The notes under the pieces are model-generated. The model was not told the origin of the DNA and made no database searches. It was given only the letters and a program-made list of their open reading frames with translations. From Calditrichia bacterium (lineage in GTDB: Bacteria; Calditrichota; Calditrichia; RBG-13-44-9; J075), in NCBI GenBank assembly GCA_028284445.1, contig JANQRS010000037.1, positions 18,514-82,513 on the forward strand: 64,000 nt of DNA, read 5' to 3'. A program made the translations under genes and the position numbers. Shown one piece after another: positions 17,061-26,300 of this stretch (the first letter of the stretch is position 1; each line of letters opens with the position of its first letter).

Positions 17061-18098
17061 ATGAGTAAAGGCATGAAGATTTTTCTGGGGCTCCTGGCTC
17101 TGCTATTGATGGCATTGTTGTGCACCTTCTGTCATCAAGGTGGCATTGAGGCTGACTTGAAATCCCGAACAACGCAGGCGCTCGCCGATGCTGGCATTAA
17201 GGTTGACGATGTAGTGCTGAATGGACGCGACGTGACTCTTGCAGGCAAGGTGGGTTCCGAATCGCTAAAGCAGAAAGCAGCGGAGATTGCCGCGGGCGTA
17301 TGGGGCGTGAGAACCGTCAAAAATGAACTGGGTCTCGGAGATCTTCTGGGCACAATTAAGGATCGTTTGGCGGCCGCCGGCATCGATCTGCCGGATATTT
17401 CGCTCAACGGTAGCGACGTGACCTTGAATGGCGTGGTGCCAAGCCTGGAGATTAAGAATCGAATTAACGCAATTTTAGGTGCCATTCCCGGCATCGGGAA
17501 AATAATTGACAATTTGACCATTTCCGCCGGCGATCTGCTCAGCCGCATTAAGGCAAAACTGACATCACTTGGATTCAAGCTCCCCGGCATATCTCTCGAC
17601 GGCAAAGATGTTACCCTGGACGGTGAAGTGGCAACAGCTGAAATCAAGAATCGGATTGGTGAAATCGTGGGCGCTATTCCGGGCGTCGGCAAAGTAACCA
17701 ACAATCTGCTTGTCAAGGCTTCCGTTGATCAAGCAATGGCCGATGCCCAGAAAGTCTTAAACAATCTCTTCAGCGTGAAGAAAGTTGAATTCCGAACCAG
17801 CGAAGATGCTATTTTGAGACGAAGTTTCCCGATTCTCGATGAAGTTGCAACGGTTCTCAAGAAGTATCCGACCTTCCGGGTGGCCGTGCGCGGACATACG
17901 GATTCTCGCGGTGATGAAGCTTTCAACGAAGAGCTCAGTCAGCGACGGGCAGACGCAGTACGCGAATATCTGATTCGTCAGGGAGTCGCCAGAAATCGGC
18001 TAAGCAGCAAAGGCTTTGGTAGCAGCAAACCATTGGCAAGCAATTCCACAGCCGAAGGCCGGCAGAGCAATCGCCGTGTAGAGTTTGCCTTAAACTAA
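17061..18098 (+). CDS. Envelope protein with three BON domains and an OmpA C-terminal domain
   Basis: The 345-residue protein has an N-terminal hydrophobic signal or anchor (IFLGLLALLLMALLC), three tandem BON-like repeats (about 25-95, 95-155, 160-225; each with an LNGxDVTLxGxV strand and a VGAIPGVGKV-type end), and an OmpA/MotB peptidoglycan-binding domain (about 235-345; VAVRGHTDSRGDEAFNEELSQRRADAV, SKGFGSSKP, NRRVEF). BON domains bind phospholipid and OmpA domains bind peptidoglycan, so it probably tethers envelope layers; E. coli DolP (two BON) and the mycobacterial ArfA (BON plus OmpA) are the closest known plans. GGAGGAG just upstream fixes ATG 17061. Confidence 0.93.
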   Translation: MSKGMKIFLGLLALLLMALLCTFCHQGGIEADLKSRTTQALADAGIKVDDVVLNGRDVTLAGKVGSESLKQKAAEIAAGVWGVRTVKNELGLGDLLGTIKDRLAAAGIDLPDISLNGSDVTLNGVVPSLEIKNRINAILGAIPGIGKIIDNLTISAGDLLSRIKAKLTSLGFKLPGISLDGKDVTLDGEVATAEIKNRIGEIVGAIPGVGKVTNNLLVKASVDQAMADAQKVLNNLFSVKKVEFRTSEDAILRRSFPILDEVATVLKKYPTFRVAVRGHTDSRGDEAFNEELSQRRADAVREYLIRQGVARNRLSSKGFGSSKPLASNSTAEGRQSNRRVEFALN

Positions 18099-18122
18099 GG
18101 TGGGTTAGGCAATTTTTATTGC

Positions 18123-18172
18123 GAGACATCCCCCCTGCGTCCCACTTCGAAGGGGGAAACAGGGGATGTCTC
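18123..18172. repeat. Intergenic palindrome between convergent genes
   Basis: GAGACATCCCC ... GGGGATGTCTC with an inner CTTCGAAG. It lies between the BON-OmpA gene and the convergent aminotransferase gene and is probably a bidirectional terminator. Confidence 0.8.
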
Positions 18173-18175
18173 ATT

Positions 18176-19321
18176 TTATGATCGCATCTCTTTCAACACC
18201 GCATGAAACGCTTCAAGGAATATCTCCACATCCTCCCGGGTGTTGTATCCCTGAACGGAAATGCGAATGAAGTACTGACCATTATGAAAATTGACCGGGA
18301 CTTCGACACGATGGTCATCATACAAACGGCGCTTTAGCTCATAGCCATCGATATTTGCCGGGAGCAGTTGTGCGCACATCTGTTGAAACCAGGCGCCGCT
18401 TTCAGGGGCGATTGGTGGCAGGTCGCAGATGCTGCTCATCTCAGTTCTCGCGAATTTTACGAGCTCATGGCACTGTCGCCGGATTGCTGGCCAATTATTC
18501 TCTTCAAAGAATTTGATCGCTTCTCCTACTGTCAAATAAGAGGCAATGTCACGCGTTCCCTGGAATTCATTCTCCTGGATAAATTCCGAATCGCTGGCAG
18601 AAGGCGTCGCCCAGCTAACGACACGCGGTTCAATAATTCCCTGGAGTTCCGGTTTAACATAAGCAAATGCAGCGCCTTTTGGCGCCATTAACCATTTGTG
18701 ACAGTTACCGGAATAGAAATCTGCATCCAACGCCTGGAGATCCAGTGGCAGCTGCCCTGGAACATGGGCGCCGTCGATAATTGTCCAGATACCGCGCTCC
18801 TTTGCTCTCCGGATTAATTCCTCAAGCGGAAAGGTCAAGCCGGTAGGGGAGGTGATGTGACTGAGAAACAAAACCCGGGTTCTCGCCGAAACGCCGGACC
18901 ATACTTCTTCAAAAAAATCTTCATGGGTAGTTACCGGCAACGTGATGGGCATTTGCTTGTAAACGGCGCCGGTGTTCCGGCATACCAACGCCCACATTCG
19001 ATCAAGCGCACCATACTCCTGATCACAGCTAAGGATTTCATCACCGGCCTGCAAGGGCAATGAGCGAGCAATTAGGTTGATGCCGCTGGTAGCGTTTGGG
19101 ACAAAGACAAGGTCTTCCGCATCAGCATTAACGAACCCGGCGAGGCGTTCCCGAGCAGCTTTCATTAATTCGCCAAAACGGCGTCCAATAAATTCAACCG
19201 GCTGGCGCTCCAGTTCCAGCTGCCAGGCCTGATATCTATTAAAAACCGGTTTCGGGCAGGCGCCAAAAGAGCCGTGGTTGAGAAAAACGATATCGGGACG
19301 GATATTGAATTGTTCTCGCAT
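18176..19321 (-). CDS. Class V aminotransferase, isopenicillin-N-epimerase/EgtE-like
   Basis: The 381-residue PLP enzyme begins FLNHGSFGACPKPV, the hallmark of the isopenicillin-N epimerase/hercynylcysteine lyase-like branch. Other motifs are VPNATSGINLIARSL, SHITSPTGLTFPL, the Asp/His pair IIDGAHVPGQLP, and the PLP lysine in YSGNCHKWLMAPKGAAF. The exact reaction (epimerase, cysteine desulfurase or C-S lyase) cannot be told. It follows a GNAT gene by one base in an operon. An IPNS-like oxygenase also occurs at 56101, but nothing else suggests beta-lactam synthesis. Confidence 0.92.
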   Translation of the reverse strand: MREQFNIRPDIVFLNHGSFGACPKPVFNRYQAWQLELERQPVEFIGRRFGELMKAARERLAGFVNADAEDLVFVPNATSGINLIARSLPLQAGDEILSCDQEYGALDRMWALVCRNTGAVYKQMPITLPVTTHEDFFEEVWSGVSARTRVLFLSHITSPTGLTFPLEELIRRAKERGIWTIIDGAHVPGQLPLDLQALDADFYSGNCHKWLMAPKGAAFAYVKPELQGIIEPRVVSWATPSASDSEFIQENEFQGTRDIASYLTVGEAIKFFEENNWPAIRRQCHELVKFARTEMSSICDLPPIAPESGAWFQQMCAQLLPANIDGYELKRRLYDDHRVEVPVNFHNGQYFIRISVQGYNTREDVEIFLEAFHAVLKEMRS

Positions 19322-19322
19322 G

Positions 19323-19799
19323 TTAATTGCCTTTCATGATCAGAAATTGTTCTGTCGGGGGGATTTTGTTCGGATCGAGCTGCCAAATCTGAAACCCTAC
19401 CTTTTCGCAGAGCACTTTCATTCGGATATTCTGATTGTGATGGCTGGTCGCAATGTGAGTAACATCAGGGTACTTTCTTAATCGACGAATTGCCTCTTGT
19501 AAGGCAGCATATCCGTAGCCTTTTCCTTGATGCTCACTGTCTATCATTAAGCGCAGGACAAAGCCAATGCCGTCACCTGGGAATTCCAGCATGATGAAGC
19601 CAATCGGTTTCTCTTTTGGCTTCGGTCCCGGTTCGCGCCCGTCAAAAATTAGATAGGGATGAAGTCTGGAATTGACATAGGCCTCTGCCAGAGATCTTGC
19701 ATTGTCACAGATAAAATGCTCCTGTTCCTGCGAGATTTTCAATGCCAGACACCTGTTAAGATTTTCGTGTGTTATCTGATGAAAACTAACCTCTTTCAT
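19323..19799 (-). CDS. GNAT-family N-acetyltransferase
   Basis: The 158-residue protein has the motif A segment LMIDSEHQGKGYGYAALQEAI and the C-terminal NIRMKVLCEKVGFQIW of spermidine/ribosomal-type GNATs. AGGAG lies just upstream of ATG 19799. A 28-residue extension to 19883 would pass the RBS and is translated from repeat-like DNA, so I rejected it. It is first gene in an operon with the class V aminotransferase. Confidence 0.92.
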   Translation of the reverse strand: MKEVSFHQITHENLNRCLALKISQEQEHFICDNARSLAEAYVNSRLHPYLIFDGREPGPKPKEKPIGFIMLEFPGDGIGFVLRLMIDSEHQGKGYGYAALQEAIRRLRKYPDVTHIATSHHNQNIRMKVLCEKVGFQIWQLDPNKIPPTEQFLIMKGN

Positions 19800-19967
19800 G
19801 ACTCCTCCCGGCATCTCTCCACTCTCTATTTCCTTTGTGTGTCTTCGCTGTCCTTCGCGGTAAATTCTTATTACTGTACCCACTACGGTTTGTCGGATTA
19901 CGCCCTGCCGGTTTTACGCCAGATCCTGACTCCTGCGGCGACCAAGTCGACCTACAGTTAGGCAAAC

Positions 19968-20016
19968 AACTGCCAGTCGCTAACTGCCAACCGCTAACTG
20001 CATTCTTCATTCTTCT
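19968..20016. repeat. Heptanucleotide repeat (AACNGCY-type, 7 units)
   Basis: Units read AACTGCC, AGTCGCT, AACTGCC, AACCGCT, AACTGCA, TTCTTCA, TTCTTCT. In reverse complement the first five resemble the GTTNNNN heptamers at 33793-33848. It lies in the region between the divergent GNAT and M24 peptidase genes. Confidence 0.7.
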
Positions 20017-20082
20017 GTTGCATTTGATTTCTCAATCGAATGATGTACATTCGGACGTTTGTCAACTGGAATAGGGGAATAT

Positions 20083-21471
20083 ATGTTCGAAGCTGCAATT
20101 TATGCAAACCGTCGTCAAAAACTGATGTCTGATGTCGAGTCCGGAGTGATTCTGCTGATGGGCAATCCGGAAAGCCCAATGAATTACCTTGCCAACACCT
20201 ACCATTTCCGCCAGGATAGTTCATTTTTGTATTTTGTCGGCATTAATTTGCCAGATCTGGCGGCCATCATTGATGTAGATGAGGGCCGAACCATCCTGTT
20301 TGGCGAAGATTTGACCGTTGATCAAATTGTATGGATGGGACCTCAACCGACACTTTCCGAATTGGGTGCTGCCAGCAGCATTAGTGAAATAGCCCCGGCA
20401 AAAGATCTTGCCAGCTATCTTGGCAAGGCAAAGACAGCCGGACGCCAGATTCATTATCTACCGCCGTATCGTGGCGAGAACATCATCAGCCTTTTCAATA
20501 TGCTGGATATTCCGCCCTCCAGAGCTGTAGCAAGTGCTTCAGAAAAGCTGATTCGGGCAGTTATTGCTCAGCGTGCTTATAAGTCGGAGGAAGAAATTCA
20601 GCAGATCGAAATTGCCCTGGATACGTCTCACGCGATGCATGTTGCCGCGATGCAGGCCAGTGCTTCTGGCAAGTATGAACGTGAAGTGGTTGCTTTGAAA
20701 GAAAGCGTTGCTTACGCTCGCGGTGTACGAGTCGCCTATCCGGTGATTTTTTCAGTCGATGGGCAGACGCTCCATAATCACTATCACGGCAATGTGATGC
20801 AGGACGGCGATATTATTGTGAATGACTCTGGTGCGGAATCGCCGATGTATTATGCCAGCGATATCACTCGAACCATTCCGGTAAGCGGACGATTTACAGA
20901 CCGGCAGCGTGAATTATACGAGATTGTCCTGGATTCGGAAGTTCGTGGGATTGAAGCAATCAAACCCGGCGTGCGTTTTCTTGATATTCATAAACTCTGC
21001 GCCCGGATCCTGATGGAAGGCTTGAAAGATGTTGGCCTTGTAAAAGGTGATCCTCAAGAGATCGTTGAAACCGGTGCATACGCCTGTTTCTTTCAATGTG
21101 GAACTGGCCATATGATGGGGCTGGATGTACACGACATGGAGGACCTTGGCGAACAATTCGTCGGATATGACAGTGCAACCACTCGCAGTGACAAATTTGG
21201 TATGTGTTATCTGAGAATGGCCCGGGCACTGGAGTCCGGATTTGTGGTTACGGTTGAGCCCGGATTGTATTTTATCCCCGAATTGATAGATCAATGGCGT
21301 CGTGAGAAGAAGTTCGAAGAGTTTATTAACTACGACAAGTTGGAACGATATCGGGATTTTGGTGGCATCCGCATTGAGGATAACGTGCTGGTGACAGACG
21401 ACGGTTTTCGCATTCTCGGCAAGCCGATACCGAAAACCGTTGCTGATGTTGAGGCTGCTTGTGCGATGTAG
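20083..21471 (+). CDS. pepP: M24B metallopeptidase (Xaa-Pro aminopeptidase-like)
   Basis: The 462-residue protein has an AMP_N domain (about 1-130; ANRRQKLMSDVESGVILLMG, NTYHFRQDSSFLYFVG) and a C-terminal pita-bread M24 domain. Metal ligands are readable: the two Asp in NDSGAESPMYYASDITRT, His in GTGHMMGLDVHD, Glu in VEPGLYF, and Glu in GGIRIEDN. It should remove N-terminal residues next to proline in the cytoplasm. AGGGG a few nt upstream fixes ATG 20083. The symbol is by family similarity only. Confidence 0.93.
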   Translation: MFEAAIYANRRQKLMSDVESGVILLMGNPESPMNYLANTYHFRQDSSFLYFVGINLPDLAAIIDVDEGRTILFGEDLTVDQIVWMGPQPTLSELGAASSISEIAPAKDLASYLGKAKTAGRQIHYLPPYRGENIISLFNMLDIPPSRAVASASEKLIRAVIAQRAYKSEEEIQQIEIALDTSHAMHVAAMQASASGKYEREVVALKESVAYARGVRVAYPVIFSVDGQTLHNHYHGNVMQDGDIIVNDSGAESPMYYASDITRTIPVSGRFTDRQRELYEIVLDSEVRGIEAIKPGVRFLDIHKLCARILMEGLKDVGLVKGDPQEIVETGAYACFFQCGTGHMMGLDVHDMEDLGEQFVGYDSATTRSDKFGMCYLRMARALESGFVVTVEPGLYFIPELIDQWRREKKFEEFINYDKLERYRDFGGIRIEDNVLVTDDGFRILGKPIPKTVADVEAACAM

Positions 21472-21572
21472 TTTGTCAAGAATGGGGACGTTTTCAAGGT
21501 CCGGATTATTGATCAGACACTCTGTCTGCACCGGGCCTTCATATTTTTATTAACACAAAGAAGGGGAGAACT

Positions 21573-21947
21573 ATGGAACGAATTACGATTAATGGCGGTA
21601 TTGCCATGATTCTACTCGGGGTGGCAGCCTACGTGAGCAGTGGCTTTGCCAGTCTCACCGCAATGATTCCAGCCTTTTTCGGCATTCCGATTACCGCACT
21701 GGGTTGGCTGGCCAAAGATGAAAACAAGAAGAAGCACGCGATGCATGGCATGGCAGTGTTGGCATTACTTGGTTTTCTAGGTAGCATCCGTGGTGTTGGC
21801 GGCCTTTTTTCATTGATGGCCGGTGGTGAAGTGCTTCGTCCGGCTGCCGTGATCGTGCAAAGTATCATGGCCGTCATTTGCGGCGTACTGTTGTTCTTTG
21901 CCGTGCAATCCTTTATTGAAGCGCGTCGGGCACGCCAATCTGAATAG
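21573..21947 (+). CDS. Small membrane protein of unknown function
   Basis: The 124-residue protein has about four hydrophobic segments (GGIAMILLGVAAYV; LTAMIPAFFGIPITALGWLA; MAVLALLGFLGSIRGVGG; VIVQSIMAVICGVLLFFAV) and a basic C-terminus. A good RBS (AAGGGGAGA) precedes the start. I recognise no named family. It lies between pepP and a TRIC-type channel gene, all on the same strand. Confidence 0.85.
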   Translation: MERITINGGIAMILLGVAAYVSSGFASLTAMIPAFFGIPITALGWLAKDENKKKHAMHGMAVLALLGFLGSIRGVGGLFSLMAGGEVLRPAAVIVQSIMAVICGVLLFFAVQSFIEARRARQSE

Positions 21948-21980
21948 ATATCTATCGTTCATTGAGCAGGAAATAGAGCC

Positions 21981-22601
21981 TTGTTGATTTACGTGCTCGA
22001 TCTCTTTGGTATTGCTGTCTTTGCTATTACCGGCGCCCTAGTTGCCCGTGATCGCCAGCTGGATGTTTTTGGCGGTGTGGTTCTTGCCCTGGTTACCGCG
22101 GTCGGCGGCGGCACTTTTCGTGACGTGGTGCTGGGCATCAGGCCGGTTTTCTGGGTGGCCGACAGCAACTATGTATGGGTTGCCAGCGTTACCGCGCTGG
22201 CAACTTTTTTTGTTCTTCGATATTACAAAATTCCCGGCCGGCCACTTCTCCTTGCCGATGCGTTTGGACTCGCTATTTTTACTGTGATGGGTACTGAGAG
22301 GGCTTTGGCCCATGCTGCCCCGCCAACCATTGCCATCGTTATGGGCGTAATGACCGGCAGCGGTGGCGGCATGATTCGCGATGTGTTGGCAGGGCAGGTG
22401 CCGCTTGTCTTGCGCAAAGAAATCTATGCAACCGCCGCACTCAGCGGTGCTGCCTTCTTTGTCGCCGCGCGTGCCTTTGACGTGCCTGCCACGCTTGCAA
22501 CTATTACAGCTGTCATTGTTGTTTTCCTTCTGCGCCTCGCCGGTATTCGCTGGGGTTGGGCGCTGCCGGTATTTCGGGGCCGCGGGAAAGAAGGGGAATG
22601 A
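21981..22601 (+). CDS. TRIC-type (UPF0126/YicG) membrane channel protein
   Basis: The 206-residue protein has seven predicted membrane segments in two repeats. Each carries the family Gly-rich kink, AVGGGTFRDVVLG in the first and GSGGGMIRDVLAG in the second. Prokaryotic TRIC homologues are trimeric monovalent-cation channels; glycine-related transport has been suggested for some members. It starts with TTG at 21981 (or 21984), with AGGA about 9 nt upstream. The neighbouring ABC permease gene converges on it 2 nt away, so the two transcripts must end in each other. Confidence 0.93.
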   Translation: MLIYVLDLFGIAVFAITGALVARDRQLDVFGGVVLALVTAVGGGTFRDVVLGIRPVFWVADSNYVWVASVTALATFFVLRYYKIPGRPLLLADAFGLAIFTVMGTERALAHAAPPTIAIVMGVMTGSGGGMIRDVLAGQVPLVLRKEIYATAALSGAAFFVAARAFDVPATLATITAVIVVFLLRLAGIRWGWALPVFRGRGKEGE

Positions 22602-22603
22602 CG

Positions 22604-23347
22604 CTAAATGAATTTCTCGCGGCTTTGTAGACGAAGCAGCCCACCAAGGACAGCTACTGCTGAACCGATTAGCAAGTAAAGACGATTGTAGAAGATGGTG
22701 TCATACCATACCTGACGGCTAACACCAAGCGATTCGATGGGATAATAGGGGTTAAGGAAGATATTCCAGCGGCTTTCATCGAGAATGTCACCGCTAATCA
22801 TGAAGAACATACCGATGATGATCATGATTGCCGCAGTGCCATTACCATTGCGGACCGTCGTCGAGAAAAAGAATGCAATGCTGCCCAGAAAATAAATTGG
22901 GAACATCAGGTGAAAAGCCATTTCAAAAACCGGGACGGGCACCAGAACCACGGAGCAAAGCACACAGAGCATTACCATCACGAAATACACCAGCAAAAAG
23001 ATGATCAATAGCCGAACCAGCCAGACTTTATAGCGATAGTTTGGGATACCAAATACCATTTCGATGGTATGATTGTCCATATCATTCTGAATGCCGAAGC
23101 AGCTCGGATAGAAAATCAGTAGCAGGCCGGGCAAGGTCAGAATTTCAAACGCATCGCGAAGGTCCGGAAACCATTCTTTGTCGAATAAGCCCACGACAGA
23201 TACCAGTAGAAAAAAGCCGACCGCTGCCAACAGAAAGTAGATGAACTTGTCTGCGAAGACGATGCGCAGGTTGTGGCGGACTGACTCAACAGCGACGCGC
23301 AAAATTTTGCTGTACTTTCGGCTACCCGCGGATGTTGCCTGGCTCAT
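22604..23347 (-). CDS. ABC-2-type transporter permease
   Basis: The 247-residue protein has an N-terminal cytoplasmic helix and six membrane segments (FIYFLLAAVGFFLLVSVVGLF; LTLPGLLLIFYPSCFGI; LLIIFLLVYFVMVMLC; MFPIYFLGSIAFFFSTTV; AAIMIIIGMFFMISG; YLLIGSAVAVLGGLL), as expected for an ABC-2 subunit. Its ATG (23347) overlaps the stop of the RND-ABC fusion as ATGA, so it is coupled to it. It has no ATPase of its own nearby other than the domain fused to the RND pump, which is the obvious partner. The start is chosen by the overlap and the GGAAGGA upstream; an ATG at 23386 would add 13 residues. Confidence 0.92.
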   Translation of the reverse strand: MSQATSAGSRKYSKILRVAVESVRHNLRIVFADKFIYFLLAAVGFFLLVSVVGLFDKEWFPDLRDAFEILTLPGLLLIFYPSCFGIQNDMDNHTIEMVFGIPNYRYKVWLVRLLIIFLLVYFVMVMLCVLCSVVLVPVPVFEMAFHLMFPIYFLGSIAFFFSTTVRNGNGTAAIMIIIGMFFMISGDILDESRWNIFLNPYYPIESLGVSRQVWYDTIFYNRLYLLIGSAVAVLGGLLRLQSREKFI

Positions 23348-26300
23348 GACTGTCCATTCCTTCCGGTTCGTTGGCGAATGCTCCACAAGTATGCGTCTTC
23401 AAGTGTTGGTGTGACTTCAACAGCATCTGCTGTCGGGGCGTTTTCCGCCAGGGAGCGAACGCGGATTTTCTCGTCAATTTTGATGTGATGAACGATGTAT
23501 TGCGCCTCGTTGACGGCATTGAACTCATCCGGATCAATGTAGAATTGCCAGACCTTACCATTTGCCAATTGTGCCATTTCCGTCGGAACGCCGAGATACA
23601 ATAACTCGCCCTTGTTCATCACTGCAACGCGATCACAGGAGCTGGCGATGTCCTCAATGACGTGAGTAGAAAATATCACTGCGCGTTCCCTGCTCAACTC
23701 TACCAGCAGATTACGGAAGCGAATCCGTTCCCGCGGATCCAGTCCGGCAGTTGGTTCATCAACAACCAGTATTCGCGGGAGGTGCAGTAGCGTTTGGGCG
23801 ATGCCCACGCGTTGACGCATACCGCCTGAGTAAGAGCCGATGCGTTCATTCTGCTTTTCCTCCAGATGCACAGTCTTCAGGACTTCCTCAACCCGCCGGT
23901 GGCGCTCGTCCGGGTCGAGAATATCCTTCAAAATGGCCTGATATGAGAGGTAGTCGTAGGCGGACATGTTATTGTATGCCCCGAAATCCTGCGGCAGGTA
24001 TCCAATCAGGCCCTGTAATTCTTCCCGATAGTCCCGCGCATTAAAGCCGTTGATGCTGATCGAGCCATATGACGGTTCCAGAATGCCGCAAATAATGCGC
24101 ATCAGGGTCGTCTTGCCTGCACCATTGGGGCCAAGCAAGCCGAACATGCCATTGCCGATATCCAGGCTTACACCGGAGAGTGCGGCAAAGGGTTTGCGGC
24201 GACGCCCAATGATCGGCATGATCATAACCAACCGGTAATAGCGTCGGCGAATGCCGGCAAAACGCCCTTCATTGCTATGAATGTCGATTGCCCCTTCGCT
24301 GATTTTATCCGCTGTCCGATACATATGCAGGGCGATGTATGCCAGTGCCATATAAATGATGGGCATTGCGGTGTTCTGCCAGCGTTCCTGTAGCCACAGC
24401 AGATTGGAAATAGGGAATAGCCAATACCAAAGTGCCGGGATGTATCGCTGAACCCGCCCCTTCAAACTCTTGTCGCTTTTCTCGCTACGGTGGCTCAACA
24501 AACGATTTAGCAAGTAGTTGCCGTAGAAATATACAATGTGTATGAGCACCCAAATCCAGAATTTGCCCGGCAAATATTGATAGGTGAAATAAACCAGAAA
24601 GCCGAACAGCATCAGATGCCAGGACCCTTCAAGGAAGGCGAACCAGCCTTTTCCAATGAGATTTTCAAGCGTCGCTGATAGCGCCTTGCCGCGATCCCAG
24701 GCCCGGCGGAAGCGGCCGGGGAAATCATAGATTTTATACAGATGACTAATTTCGATTTGAATCGCCTCTTCGGCCGGAATCAGGCGAGTATTTGCCGTGC
24801 GCAGGCTTTCAGTGATAAACCAGGTAAGGCCTGGAATAATGCCCAGCAGCAGGAAGAAGTTGGCGATCTGCCAAAGCAGGCTCTCCACTTGAAAATAGAT
24901 CAGAAGGCCTCCGCCGAGAAGCGCCGCGAACTGCAGCAACTTGATGCCGGGACGCAAGTCACCAAGCCAGCGAAGGGCACTTTCCATGCCGGCATAGACC
25001 GTCGGAATCAGCAGCAGGGTAAATGCCGTGCTCAATGCCAGCCCGCCAATCACAGTTATCGCAAAAGGGGATGCAATCTGCGTGGCGAAATCGACTTTGC
25101 CCATCGCCAGCGGCAACATGGCGATAATGGTGGTGATTGCCGTAATGAGAATCGGCCGCAGACGCGCGCGTCCGGCAGTCATCAGTGCCCGCTGGTAACG
25201 ATATCCACGCTCTCGAAGCAGGCGCGTGAAATCGATCAGGATGATCCCGTTGTTTACCACAATTCCCAGCAATATCAGGAAGCCGATGAAGGTGGTGGCA
25301 TTCATCAGTGAAATCTCGGTGACGAGGATTGCCAGTAGTGACCCAATGCCGGCAAGCGGGATGGTGAACAGGATGATCAGCGGATTGAGCAGAGACTCAA
25401 AGACCGAAGACAGGATCATATAGATCAGGATGAAGGCCATCGTAATCAGGAAATAGAAATCAGAAAGATCTACTTCGCTATGAAAGACTTCGATAGCGAT
25501 GCCGGTAGGAATCTCCAGGCTGGCCGTGATTTCATCGATCTCCTGACGGGCTGCTTCCAGCACAATGTTAGAGGTCAGGACTTCCGGACGGAACTGGTAG
25601 CGGATTTCGATCAGGCGCTCCTGGTTGAGGCGGCTGATTTCCGAGCGTCCTTCGGTTTTAAGAAATTCGCTGATCTGTGCCAGCGGGACAGTGCCGCTGT
25701 TTGCCGTAGGGATGTCAACCCGGCGAAGATCCTCCAGTTTCTTTTCGCCGATATCTGCCTGACGAATCACAATCGAAAACTCATCGTCGCCAGTTTTGTA
25801 ATTGACGCCTGCATCCAATTCTCCCTGGAAGCCGGAAAGCTCATTTCCGATGGTGGTGCGATTAATGCCCATTTGATTGAGGATATTGTCCTCATAAAAG
25901 AGGTGTAATTCCGGGCGGTTCGCCCCAACCTCGACCCGGGCATTGTCTATGGATTCAAGCTGGCGAATTTGATGCGCGATATCATCGGCCAAGCGTCGTA
26001 GCGTCGATAGATCCCCGCCTTTTATGACGATCCGTTCCCTGGCTTCGCCAATACCCAATGCCGCCTCGATACCGAGATCGCCACCTCTGCTGGCGAAACT
26101 TTGAGCGCTTGGCGGCGGATCGAAGCCTGCCTCGCCGGCGCGAAAGCTATCCATGCGTTCGGTAATGTCCCACTTGATGGCTTTCAGATCGCGATTGGCA
26201 ATTTCCGGAAAATTGTCTTTCAAGCGTAAGGTAAGCGTGGCTTTTTCTTCCTGGATTTCCGTGATGACGTCCTGCACTTCTTCAACGCCGTCGAAACGGC

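Noticed and set aside
18176..19321. Beta-lactam biosynthesis based on an epimerase-like enzyme and the IPNS-like oxygenase
   Set aside because: The two genes are 37 kb apart and no NRPS (ACV synthetase) or acyltransferase is in the window.
24742..25311. 189-codon plus-strand frame opposite the RND-ABC fusion
   Set aside because: Composition is rich in Gln/Arg with no fold pattern; antisense shadow.
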